DNA of 19,192 bases from DASZHC01 sp035938215 (GTDB lineage: Bacteria > Verrucomicrobiota > Verrucomicrobiia > Chthoniobacterales > JAFAMB01), in assembly GCA_035938215.1 (NCBI GenBank), contig DASZHC010000160.1:1-19192 (forward strand). Reading direction: 5' to 3'. Position numbers and translations under genes: made by a program. Under the pieces are notes generated by a model that saw only the letters and a list, made by a program, of their open reading frames with translations, did not search any database and was not told the origin of the DNA. This document shows, in pieces, positions 1 to 7,412 of this stretch. Numbering within the stretch: position 1 is the first letter of the stretch; each line of letters opens with the position of its first letter.

Positions 1-226
1 TTGTCTGGGGATGAAAATAGACGCGCTTGGCACAGCGATTCACTTCATCCATCCAATGTTGCCCGAGTGCATTCCGTACGTGAGACTAACGGGAATAAGG
101 GTCGGATCGGCGGAAGTCAGCCTTGAGATAACCAGGCATCAAAACCGTCAGCACTGCCATATTAGACCGCCGCGGAGATATCGATATCATGACAGTCAAA
201 TGACATTGAGGCTTCGCAGTTTTCCC

Positions 227-412
227 TCAGCTTTTCTTTTTCTCTGGCAGTTTGCCTCGTTTTGTTTTCGCGAAATCTTTCAACTGTTTTTCTGACATCG
301 ATTCAACCATTTCTTTGGAAGCGCCTTTGAGGCTCGACTTGCTGCGTTTTCCCTGCTTGACCGCCAGGGCAGCACCGGCGGCCATCTGCTGCTTTTTCGA
401 CTTTGCTGGCAT
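227..412 (-). CDS. DUF3008 family small basic protein
   Basis: A 61-residue, very Lys-rich protein beginning MPAKSKKQQMAAGAALAVKQ and containing the core LKGASKEMVESMSEKQLKDF. This matches the DUF3008 family as I know it: about 60 residues, MPAKSK start, KGASKxMxxSMSExxLxxFA core. The function of the family is unknown. I chose the internal ATG at 412 rather than the upstream one at 469 because the family starts exactly at MPAKSK and the 19 upstream residues look like read-through; no strong Shine-Dalgarno sequence separates the two. It has no membrane segment or signal peptide, so it is presumably cytoplasmic. It lies downstream of the ABC transporter on the same strand, with a gap of about 260 bases in which I see no gene. 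Family assignment is confident; the role is not known. Confidence 0.88.
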   Translation of the reverse strand: MPAKSKKQQMAAGAALAVKQGKRSKSSLKGASKEMVESMSEKQLKDFAKTKRGKLPEKKKS

Positions 413-670
413 ACTTCTTACTCGCCTTCGCCAAAGCGATTGGATGTACTGCCTGGATTTAAGTCCCATTTTCTTCCGAGCCGCTTCCTGAGCCGCTCCA
501 GGCTAATGTCGATCTGCGATCGGTGGTCGTTTGAATGGCGAAAGCGGTCTTGAGCACCTTCAGAAGCCGCAACCACTTGCATGCCCGCTTCCTGCCTCCG
601 AACGGGGTCTTTGTGACTTCCACTCCGTTCCCAAAGAATGCACTCCAAAAATGGCTTTCCCGGGGGACGG

Positions 671-2437
671 TCAGAAAGTGCGGCTAGCGGTCGCACCACA
701 GAGGGTGCTCTCGAGAAATACATTCCGAACCTTTGGAAGCTGTTCCCGTCTCGGACAGAAGGCGGATACATCCAGGATGTGGTCATGGAAGGTGCGCAGC
801 GTGCTTCTATGGCCGATGCTCACCACGGTGGGTCGCCACGGCGCAGCGCGTAACAAGCCATAGAGCTGCGCCTCGGAACGCTCATCGAGGGCCGACGTTG
901 CCTCATCCATGAATAAAAGCGCTGGTTGCATCAGGAGAATGCGTGCGAAGGCAAGCCTCTGCTGTTCGCCGAGTGACAGGCGTTGAGACCAATTGTCAGC
1001 CAGATCCAGTTTGGCTGTCAACGCGCCGAGCCCTACCTCCTCAAGCACTGCAGTTATCCTAGCCGCCGGGCACCAGCCTGGATCTCTACGCGGGTAGAGC
1101 AGTGCGACGACCAGAGTGCCGAGCGGTAGATAGGGCCGTTGCGGAACGAAGAGGATTCGCCCTTTGCCGAGCCTGATTTCGCCGCGGCCGAACGGCCAAA
1201 TTCCGGCAATTGCCCGCAGCAATGTACTCTTTCCCACGCCGGTCGGGCCAGAGATCAGCACCGCTTCGCCACGGCGGGACGCGAACGTCACGCCACGCAA
1301 AAGTGGCGTCCCGTCCGGCAGATCGAGATCGATCTCTTTGACGGCAACGCCGAAATCCTCATGCCTAACTACGATCTGGCGCGGTGCGCGCGTTGATTGA
1401 CGGATCGCAAGTAGCCCTTCTTCAAAGTCGTTAAGGCGTTGAGTAACGGCCTGCCAGGCTGCGATGTCAGTGTACGAGTTGATAATAAAGGACAGTGAAT
1501 TCTGCACGAAGGAGAAAGCATTTACCACCTGCATCAGGCCACCCCAGCCGATTTGCTTCCAGAAATAACGCGGTGAGACAACCACCAGGGGGAAGATGAC
1601 CGCCACTTGGGCGTAGCCCAAAGTAAAGCAGGTAAGGCTCCTTTGGCGCTTCATGATGTGTCGAAAGTTCTTAAATACGCTGCCGAAGCGTTCATGGAAG
1701 ATGCTGAGCTCAATCGGTTCGCCGCAGCAGAGAGCGACGCTCTCCGCGTTCTCTCGGAAACGTATCAGGCTGAACCTGAAGTCGGCCTCCACGCGTTGTT
1801 GTGCGACATTCAGCGGCACTAATGGTTGGCCGATTTTAACGGCAAGCCAGGTGCCGAGTCCGCCGTAGAGCAACGCCGTCCAAACGAGATAGGCGGGAAC
1901 ATGCATTGTTCCCCACTGGCCCAGAGGGATCGCCATGGGTCCGGAGAGTCTCCATAGGATGACCAAAAATGAAACTAAGGAGACAACAGACGTCACAAGA
2001 CCGACCAATAGGCTCAGAACGTAGGAAGTAAATTGGTTGAGATCCTCCGAGATGCGTTGATCGGGATTGTCGGTGGTGTTGCTCAGCTCCAACCGATAAT
2101 AAGCGCGGTCAGCGAGCCAAGCCGAGAGATATCTACGTGTCAGCCAGTCCCGCCAGCGTATCTGCAGCATCTGTTTCAGGTAGAGGGCATAGACAGACAT
2201 CGCAATGGCAAGCGAGACCAAGATGCAGAAGACGCCGATCTGCCGGAACAACTCGCCCCTATTGAACGATTGGAGCGCGTTGTAGAAGGCATTGTTCCAT
2301 TGGTTTATCTGAACACTGATGTAGACGGTGCCGAGGTTGAGAACAAGCACAGCGAGCAGGAGCCTCCAGGCCGACCATTTCTCTTCGGAGGACCAATAGC
2401 TTTTGACCAGGCGCCACGCGACACGTGTCATGTGCAT
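671..2437 (-). CDS. SbmA/YddA-type ABC transporter, fused permease and ATPase
   Basis: About 588 residues. The N-terminal half is an ABC_membrane_2-type permease with several hydrophobic spans and the family signature DNPDQRISED. The C-terminal half is an ATPase with Walker A (GPTGVGKST), the signature LSLGEQQRLAFAR, Walker B (LLFMDEATSALDE) and the switch His in IGHRSTL. This is the YddA / SbmA-BacA-like group of inner-membrane transporters; characterised relatives move peptides or vitamin B12, but the substrate here cannot be read from sequence. The open frame extends upstream to 2653, but the first 72 residues overlap a remnant on the other strand and do not look like the family, so I start at the ATG at 2437 (2431 is equally possible; neither has a clear Shine-Dalgarno). 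About 30 residues after the H-loop form a slightly long tail. No transport partner gene is adjacent. Confidence 0.9.
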   Translation of the reverse strand: MHMTRVAWRLVKSYWSSEEKWSAWRLLLAVLVLNLGTVYISVQINQWNNAFYNALQSFNRGELFRQIGVFCILVSLAIAMSVYALYLKQMLQIRWRDWLTRRYLSAWLADRAYYRLELSNTTDNPDQRISEDLNQFTSYVLSLLVGLVTSVVSLVSFLVILWRLSGPMAIPLGQWGTMHVPAYLVWTALLYGGLGTWLAVKIGQPLVPLNVAQQRVEADFRFSLIRFRENAESVALCCGEPIELSIFHERFGSVFKNFRHIMKRQRSLTCFTLGYAQVAVIFPLVVVSPRYFWKQIGWGGLMQVVNAFSFVQNSLSFIINSYTDIAAWQAVTQRLNDFEEGLLAIRQSTRAPRQIVVRHEDFGVAVKEIDLDLPDGTPLLRGVTFASRRGEAVLISGPTGVGKSTLLRAIAGIWPFGRGEIRLGKGRILFVPQRPYLPLGTLVVALLYPRRDPGWCPAARITAVLEEVGLGALTAKLDLADNWSQRLSLGEQQRLAFARILLMQPALLFMDEATSALDERSEAQLYGLLRAAPWRPTVVSIGHRSTLRTFHDHILDVSAFCPRREQLPKVRNVFLESTLCGATASRTF

Positions 2438-2518
2438 TCGAGGATATACGATCCGTTCACCACCTGCATATTGTAGTAGGATCGGGTTGGAAACACAAGC
2501 TATTGTGTTCAGCTTTAG

Positions 2519-2752
2519 CAAAATCGTCGTAGGTTTGGCGTCGAACAGCAATTTCAGAACTGGCTCAAGAACCGTTGCCAGAAATCGCGTGTGCCGATTC
2601 TGGATGCGCCGCAGGGAAGGCGTGATGACTTTGTTGATCCCTACTTTAAGCACGCTAAGAACGACGCGGTGGTGGTAATTCTCGAAGCCAGGGAACCGGC
2701 CCGGATCATGATTGCCATCAAGATCTACTCAGCCGTGGGCAAAAATGCTTAG
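2519..2752 (+). pseudogene. Remnant of a conserved hypothetical protein
   Basis: The frame opens after a TAG at 2516-2518 and ends at TAG 2750-2752, with no plausible start near its 5' end. It reads QNWLKNRCQKSRVPILDAPQ, then a stretch with FVDPYFKHAKNDAVVVILEA and REPARIMIAI, and then switches to unrelated residues before the stop. I recall a family of long hypothetical proteins in soil bacteria with the same run (SRVPIL..P.G, FV.PYFK.A, ILKAREPAR), in which this motif lies in the N-terminal half and several hundred residues follow. Here both the start and everything after 'IMIAI' are gone. The family recollection is from memory; the open frame and its abrupt end are seen directly. It lies just upstream of, and opposite to, the ABC transporter. 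Confidence 0.5.
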
Positions 2753-2859
2753 CCTGTCTGACCCGGTTCTTTAAAGAAAGCGAACGCAAAAGTTGGGGCT
2801 GTCATGAGTGAATATTCCTCACGGCTTTTCGTCAAAGCCTCTCGCACACAATGGTGACA

Positions 2860-2997
2860 TCGTTGCGTTCAAAATGGGCCGTCGGCAAGGCGGTCCGAGC
2901 CGAACCGCCGTCAGAAGGGGCATCCCGCTCTACTTTCTATACTCCTGGTACGCTTGGTCTCTCGGGCACCATGAAAGTGGGGCGGGACGTAACCGAC
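2860..2997 (+). repeat. REP-like intergenic repeat, copy 1
   Basis: Positions 2860-2892 match 19028-19060 at 31 of 33 bases, in the same orientation, including the core CAAAATGGGCC. A second shared block, ACGTAACCGAC, occurs at 2987-2997 here and 19087-19097 in the other copy, but the spacing differs, so this copy looks diverged or interrupted. A local dyad sits beside the core: GGCGGT (2889-2894) pairs with ACCGCC (2904-2909) across a 9-base loop. The rest of 2753-3076 holds no gene that I can support. Function is unknown; dispersed non-coding repeats with palindromic cores often behave as REP or MITE elements. Confidence 0.6.
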
Positions 2998-3076
2998 CGA
3001 ATTTACAACTGGGCGTGATTCCTACATAATAGGACGGGAGAGAAGAGTGAATGCGGGGAAATAGAGGTTTTTCTTT

Positions 3077-4618
3077 ATGCAAATGTTGCTCCTCCCAGAG
3101 CCGGCACCAGACAAAGCGGAGACTGGTTTTCCATCAGATCGTCAGGTCAGAAAGTCTGAGGCGTCCTTAACCGGGACCATTTTGGCAGGTCGTTATAAGA
3201 TCCTGGGAGCGACCGAGGCGGAAAGTTTTAAAGCACATGACCTCGCTTTGGATCAAACGGTAAGCGTCAGAGTGGTATCTCCGAGCTCTCAGCGAGCCGG
3301 TGATATTTGGCGCCGGAAAGTCTATCAGCTCGCTTTGGTGCGAAATCCTCATTTTTTGAATGTTCTGGATGTGATCTCCGAGAAATCGACCGACTTTGTT
3401 ATAAGCGAACATTCACGCGGCAAATCGATTGCAGAATTACTCAGAGAGGGATCGTGTTTTGATTTGGAAGATGTTCTCACACTGATAGCTCCTTTAGGAG
3501 GCACTCTCGATCTTGCTGCCTCCTTTGCATGCTGTCCGCATTTAAAATCGGCTCGCTGGCTGTTCACCGAAACCAGTCGCTCGTTTGCAGTTAATTCCGA
3601 GAAGGGGTCACTCTCGGAAGGGCCACAATTTTTCGTCAAGCTGGACGTCTGGGAACTTGTAAAACCGACGAAGAATATTTCCTCGTCCTTTCTCACCTCG
3701 AAAGCGCGGGAGAGCTCGAAAAGACTGGCAGTGCGGCAAGCGGCGCTACTCACCTACGAACTGCTCGGCGGTGAAACCCAGGAGGAGACTCAAGTCAAGC
3801 GGTGGTTCAAGCCTCTCGGTCAATTAGGCAAGGCTGGTAATTCTATCCTCTACCGTGGTTTGCAAGGCTCGCTCCGCTTCAGGACTGGTGAAAGCTTTTT
3901 TCGGCACTTGGCGTCAGCAGCTCGATCCGGCGCCAGAGAGTCGAGACAATGGCATGCGTTGCTGGCAGGCTTCCTGGAACATTCCTTCGCAGACCACGGC
4001 ACAAATGACGTCTTCGGAAGATTCAATCGTGATACCGAGCGCGTTGTAGCGGGACTCTTAGGCGCCGTGGCTTTTGCCGCTTTGGCCTTTGAGGCCTTGG
4101 TGCCCGAACGTTATCCAATAACGGCCGAGCTCACAACAGAAGCGAGGCAAGCGAAATCCAACTCCTCGTTGAATACAGATATCGCTATAGCCTTCAGAAT
4201 CGTAGATTTGAACGCAGGGAGCTCTGCCAGCAAAGTAACCTCGGGAAGGGCGACCGACGCTGATCAGGGGACCCCTGAAGAGCCCTCAAAGGAAAGTCTC
4301 GCGCGGATGGAAGCCACCGCAGCATCAACTCCACCTCTCATTCCCGTGTTTAATTCCGAGATAAGTCGTACCATTGCACAGGCTCATGGAAGCACATGGT
4401 CTCCGGCACATCGGCAGGATTCTGCGCGGGTGGTTAGAGCAAAAATTCCCCCGGTGAAATCCAGGTCATCCGGTCCGCTTAGAGCTGTTGACATGAAGAT
4501 GCGATTGATTGGATTATGGCATCAGAGTCTGCGAAGGGAAAAAGCTCGAAGTTGGGCGATATTTTGGAACCTTAATAAGAAGAGGAAAGCCGCCTACACC
4601 ACCGGGAGGGGACCTTGA
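3077..4618 (+). CDS. Membrane-anchored pseudokinase (Ser/Thr kinase-like)
   Basis: 513 residues. Residues about 37-285 follow the order of a bacterial Ser/Thr kinase: LAGRYKIL at the N-lobe, a hinge-like VISEHSRGKSIAELL (108-122), and a C-lobe with RQAALLTYELLGG (220-232) and a late GNSILYRGLQGSLRFRTGESFFRHL. Every catalytic element is missing: there is no glycine-rich loop, the ATP lysine is Arg65 (VSVRVV), the alpha-C Glu position is Lys81, the HRDLKPxN loop reads CPHLKSAR (153-160), and the DFG position reads LDVW (189-192). One membrane span lies at about 323-343, so the kinase-like part is probably cytoplasmic and the low-complexity, Ser/Ala/Lys-rich tail lies outside. The start has AGAGG 9 bases upstream. 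A receiver-domain remnant follows directly. I expect a scaffold or sensor role, not phosphotransfer; this is inference. Alternatively it is a kinase gene that lost activity recently, though the frame is intact. Confidence 0.78.
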   Translation: MQMLLLPEPAPDKAETGFPSDRQVRKSEASLTGTILAGRYKILGATEAESFKAHDLALDQTVSVRVVSPSSQRAGDIWRRKVYQLALVRNPHFLNVLDVISEKSTDFVISEHSRGKSIAELLREGSCFDLEDVLTLIAPLGGTLDLAASFACCPHLKSARWLFTETSRSFAVNSEKGSLSEGPQFFVKLDVWELVKPTKNISSSFLTSKARESSKRLAVRQAALLTYELLGGETQEETQVKRWFKPLGQLGKAGNSILYRGLQGSLRFRTGESFFRHLASAARSGARESRQWHALLAGFLEHSFADHGTNDVFGRFNRDTERVVAGLLGAVAFAALAFEALVPERYPITAELTTEARQAKSNSSLNTDIAIAFRIVDLNAGSSASKVTSGRATDADQGTPEEPSKESLARMEATAASTPPLIPVFNSEISRTIAQAHGSTWSPAHRQDSARVVRAKIPPVKSRSSGPLRAVDMKMRLIGLWHQSLRREKARSWAIFWNLNKKRKAAYTTGRGP

Positions 4619-4636
4619 TTTGTAGCGCATCCGTAG

Positions 4637-4904
4637 AATCGACCGGACGTACTCGTTTGCGACGTTGCGATGCCGGGAGAAGATCGCTATTCTCTTATAC
4701 CGGCGGCTGCGAGCTCTCGAGGAGAGCCGGGAGAGTGGCTTACCTGCGCTCGCACTGAGCGCGTATGTACGATCGGAGGAGCGCAGGAAAGCCATCCGTT
4801 CAGGTTTCCAGAATCATCTGGCGAAGCCCGTGGAACCCGCAGAGTTGTTGGCTGTTGTAAGCAGCCTGGCAGGTCGTAGGAATAGCGAACATTCATGCAC
4901 TTGA
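4637..4904 (+). pseudogene. Broken response-regulator receiver domain fragment
   Basis: Two adjoining frames together give the C-terminal two-thirds of a CheY-like receiver. From 4637 the frame reads NRPDVLVCDVAMPGEDRYSL, containing the phospho-acceptor Asp (codon 4661-4663). One extra C at 4700 shifts the frame. The other frame then continues RRLRALEESRESGLPALALS, followed by AYVRSEERRKAIRSGF and HLAKPVEPAELLAVVSSLAG, giving the conserved Ser of ALSA and the Lys of AKP. The frame is closed by TAG at 4634-4636, so the N-terminal acidic pair is absent. 'Asp..AMPGEDGY' receivers of this kind are usually the tail of hybrid histidine kinases. It begins only 18 bases after the pseudokinase stop codon and is on the same strand. 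It is clearly non-functional as written. Confidence 0.85.
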
Positions 4905-4973
4905 GAACGGGTCCCAATCGGGGGCCGAGTATTTGAAAGGGTACTTGCACATTGGGCCGTTCCACATTTCTTT

Positions 4974-5726
4974 TCAGGCATGAAAGATGTGCGAGGGGTC
5001 CGGAAATTGAAAACCGGCCATCGTCAGCTCTCCCAATATCTCATTCACCGCACGGGGGATCCAGCAGCGGCGCGGTGAGCCCCTGACCGAGCGCGAAATT
5101 CCGCTGATCACAAGTCCATCGTGAAGGACGTAGATTCCGCCCTGACGACGCTTCGCATCTTCAATAATCCATTTCGCAGGCCTTCTGGCCCGGTCGGACT
5201 TAACCCAGGGATCAATAACAAAATGCGTGACTGGCAGGATTCGTCTCGTCCTGGCGACCTCTCGAACAGCGGATGTAACGAGCCCGAATGGCGGACGAAA
5301 CCAACGAAGCGGATGACACGTTTCACCGAGCGCATCGCAGATCGCTTGGTCGCACGAAGCAAGATCCAGCCTGAATCTTTCGAAGTTCCACAAATCGGCA
5401 AACCGATGGTGAAACGTGTGATTTACCAGAAGATGCCCGGCAGTTGCAATCGCGCGAGTCTGTTCCGGCCGGGTCGCAACTTGGCTACCAACCAGACAGA
5501 AGCATGCTTTCACGCCGAACTCGTGTAAGACAGCTAGCAGGTCATCGGTAACCTTCCCTGCGGGACCGTCGTCGAACGTGAACACGCAGTGGCCAGATGC
5601 TAGACAACACTGCTTGCGAGAAATAAGGATGGAATTGATCGGCATGCTCTGACGCGAGGTTTGGTGGACCAAAGTAAGCAGAGGAGTGCCGGCCTCTCCA
5701 GCCGGAACTTCGGAACGGAGCGCCAT
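4974..5726 (-). CDS. Polysaccharide deacetylase (NodB/CE4 family)
   Basis: 250 residues with all five CE4 motifs in order: TFDDGP (Asp52, Asp53), the metal-binding HTFHH (His103, His107), RPPFG (144-148), the Asp-x-Trp motif IDPW (172-174) and the LHDG motif (201-204, His202). The metal and catalytic residues are present, so it is probably an active metal-dependent de-N-acetylase acting on peptidoglycan, chitooligosaccharide or an exopolysaccharide; the substrate cannot be told from sequence. No signal peptide is visible at the predicted start, so it may act in the cytoplasm, or the true start may be different (a second Met lies at residue 28). No good Shine-Dalgarno sequence precedes either. 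Upstream on the same strand lies the LacI remnant; the mal operon diverges from that pair. Confidence 0.9.
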   Translation of the reverse strand: MALRSEVPAGEAGTPLLTLVHQTSRQSMPINSILISRKQCCLASGHCVFTFDDGPAGKVTDDLLAVLHEFGVKACFCLVGSQVATRPEQTRAIATAGHLLVNHTFHHRFADLWNFERFRLDLASCDQAICDALGETCHPLRWFRPPFGLVTSAVREVARTRRILPVTHFVIDPWVKSDRARRPAKWIIEDAKRRQGGIYVLHDGLVISGISRSVRGSPRRCWIPRAVNEILGELTMAGFQFPDPSHIFHA

Positions 5727-5738
5727 CGTTGAATGCTG

Positions 5739-6033
5739 TTATGCCGAAAAACTATGGCTGCGCAAGGAAGATTTGGCGCCGCAGGATTGACGAATCATAA
5801 GCTTAGTTGGCAGTTTGAGCCGCAGCGGCGCCTTTTCGTTCAACAGGGATGAAATTGCCAGGCGTCCCTTTTCAGCCATCGGTTGATGAAAGGTAGTAAG
5901 TTGCGGCGACACTGTGGAAACGATAGCAGATTTGCCACTGAGCCTGGTATGGGATCCAAAGCGGGGAAGTCAGTTGGCGAGCAGCTTCCTCGGCGTTGTG
6001 CAGGAAGTTGCTCATATTACAAATGGCGCATCG
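5739..6033 (-). pseudogene. Decayed LacI-family transcriptional regulator (C-terminal part)
   Basis: Read on the minus strand, the last portion is unmistakably the end of a LacI-type effector domain: SPQLTTFHQPMAEKGRLAIS, then SLLNEKAPLRLKLPTKLMIR and QSC, ending at TAA (5739-5741). In family members this segment is DxxxLTTxxQPxxxxGxxAxxxLLxxI...VxLPTxLxxRxS. Further upstream (about 5965-6033), in another frame, AICNMSNFLHNAEEAARQL resembles the family's 'D-A-I-x-C-x-N-D...AARxLG' helix. In between, the frame changes and a stop interrupts. No helix-turn-helix part is present: the upstream DNA runs into the mal promoter region. Its position, divergent from malEFG, is where a maltose-operon LacI-type regulator would be expected, so this is probably the former regulator of that operon (inference). 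Confidence 0.72.
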
Positions 6034-6153
6034 CTAAAAAATCATCACAGGGGCACGCTCTGCGTCACCGATGAGCGGTAGGTCTACGCTCCCATTTTGG
6101 TAGAAAAAAGTTATGGTTCGCCCTCGTGAAAAATGATTCAATGGGCGGAATCT

Positions 6154-6164
6154 CGGTAAAACCG
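6154..6164. promoter_or_regulatory. Small dyad upstream of malE, possible operator
   Basis: CGGT-AAA-ACCG is a perfect short dyad centred 13 bases before the malE ATG, flanked by GGAA and TTCC in a looser outer symmetry. Its position between the LacI remnant and malE would suit a repressor site. LacI-family operators usually have a central CG, which this lacks, so the assignment is weak. The region 6034-6171 must hold the operon promoter, but I cannot point to convincing -35 and -10 boxes. Confidence 0.25.
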
Positions 6165-6171
6165 TTCCCCT

Positions 6172-7410
6172 ATGAACACGAAGCCCCTCGCTCGCTGGGC
6201 GCCGGCGATAGTCGCCTGTGCAGCTGTATACGGTAAAAAGTCTCTCTGCGCAATCTTCGTACTTTTCTCTGCCGCTCAGGCATTTGCCTGGACCGATGGC
6301 GAACTGCTGATCTGGATAAGTAACAATCGAGCTTTTCATGCGCTAGGTGACCTCGGCAAAACCTTCGAAAAGGAGGTCGGAGCTCCGGTCAAGGTAGAGA
6401 CCCAGGAGGAAATCACGGAGAAGTTTCAGGCCGCGGGGCAGAGTGGCAAAGGCCCAGACATATTTTTCTGGGCACATGATCGGATTGGAGAATGGGCGGA
6501 TGCCGGTCTGTTAAAACCGCTGGATATCAAAGAAGAATTCAAGGCGAATTATCTGCCGATGTCGTGGGATGCCGTGACACACAAACAGCAGATTTGGGGA
6601 TATCCGGTTGCCCTTGAATCGGTCTCGCTCGTCTACAATAAAAAACTCGTCACGGGAAAGCTGCCTACTCAGCTGTCAGAACTTGCCGACTTTTCCAAGG
6701 AACTTAAAGCCAAAGATCCCAAGGCGATCACGATTATGTGGGACTACAACACCCCCTACTTCAGTTGGCCGTTTCTCGCCAGTGCCGGAGCATATCCATT
6801 CAAGAAGACCGCCGAGGGTTATGATGTCAAAGACGTCGGAGTAGATAACGCAGGCGCCCTCAAGGGTCTGCAAACGATCGTGGACCTCATCAATGCGGGC
6901 ATCCTGCCAAAAGGATCAACGCAAAGCATCATGGATGAAAAAATGGCCGCCGGTCAACTGGCGCTGATGGTGAACGGACCGTGGGATTGGGCCAATCTTC
7001 GTAAAGCCGGTGTCGATTTCGATATCGCACCTATTCCGGGAGTTGGGGGCAACCCGGGGCGCCCGTTCGTGGGCGTATTTACCGCGCTGATCAATCGTTC
7101 AACCCCGAATGTCGATCTGGCGCAGCAATTCCTAGAGAAATATGCCCTCACTTCGGATGGTCTGAAAGCGATGGACGCCGACGCACCGCTGGGCGTTCCG
7201 GCACTTAAATCCCTTTGCGATGAGATGGCCGCCAAAGACCATTTGATCAAGGTAACTTACGAGAACTCTCAAAACGGGGTTGTCATGCCGAATATTCCGC
7301 AGATGGGCAAATTCTGGAGTTCGATGAAAGCCGCTTTCGAGGTAGCCACAAGCGGCGGAGCTACCCCGGAAGTCGCCTTGAAGGACGCCAGGAAGAACAT
7401 GGGATTTTAG
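6172..7410 (+). CDS. malE: Maltose/maltodextrin ABC transporter substrate-binding protein
   Basis: 412 residues, collinear with E. coli MalE along its whole length. Shared blocks include GELLIWI, GPDIFFWAHDRIGEWADAGL, the hinge stretch DVKDVGVDNAGALKGL, NGPWDWAN, FVGVFTALIN and the C-terminal VMPNIPQMGKFW. This is the periplasmic receptor that captures maltose or malto-oligosaccharides and delivers them to MalF-MalG. The N-terminus is long: residues 1-39 contain Lys-Lys at 22-23 followed by a hydrophobic run ending AQAFA, a plausible Sec signal peptide cleaved before Trp40. There is no other Met or GTG start in between and no clear Shine-Dalgarno before 6172, so the start is less certain than the identity. 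It is the first gene of a tight operon; malF begins 2 bases after its stop codon. Confidence 0.95.
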   Translation: MNTKPLARWAPAIVACAAVYGKKSLCAIFVLFSAAQAFAWTDGELLIWISNNRAFHALGDLGKTFEKEVGAPVKVETQEEITEKFQAAGQSGKGPDIFFWAHDRIGEWADAGLLKPLDIKEEFKANYLPMSWDAVTHKQQIWGYPVALESVSLVYNKKLVTGKLPTQLSELADFSKELKAKDPKAITIMWDYNTPYFSWPFLASAGAYPFKKTAEGYDVKDVGVDNAGALKGLQTIVDLINAGILPKGSTQSIMDEKMAAGQLALMVNGPWDWANLRKAGVDFDIAPIPGVGGNPGRPFVGVFTALINRSTPNVDLAQQFLEKYALTSDGLKAMDADAPLGVPALKSLCDEMAAKDHLIKVTYENSQNGVVMPNIPQMGKFWSSMKAAFEVATSGGATPEVALKDARKNMGF

Positions 7411-7412
7411 CC

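Noticed and set aside
11..295. Plus-strand open frame of 94 codons
   Set aside because: It overlaps the DUF3008 gene on the other strand, has no Shine-Dalgarno sequence and no family resemblance, and its end is anti-sense to the Lys-rich tail of DUF3008.
418..786. Minus-strand open frame of 122 codons
   Set aside because: It overlaps the end of the ABC transporter in another frame, and its composition is that of a shadow; no motif was recognised.
2438..2653. Extra 72 residues at the N-terminus of the ABC transporter frame
   Set aside because: The family starts close to the first membrane span, and this stretch is antisense to the coding-like remnant at 2519-2752, so it is more likely open by chance.
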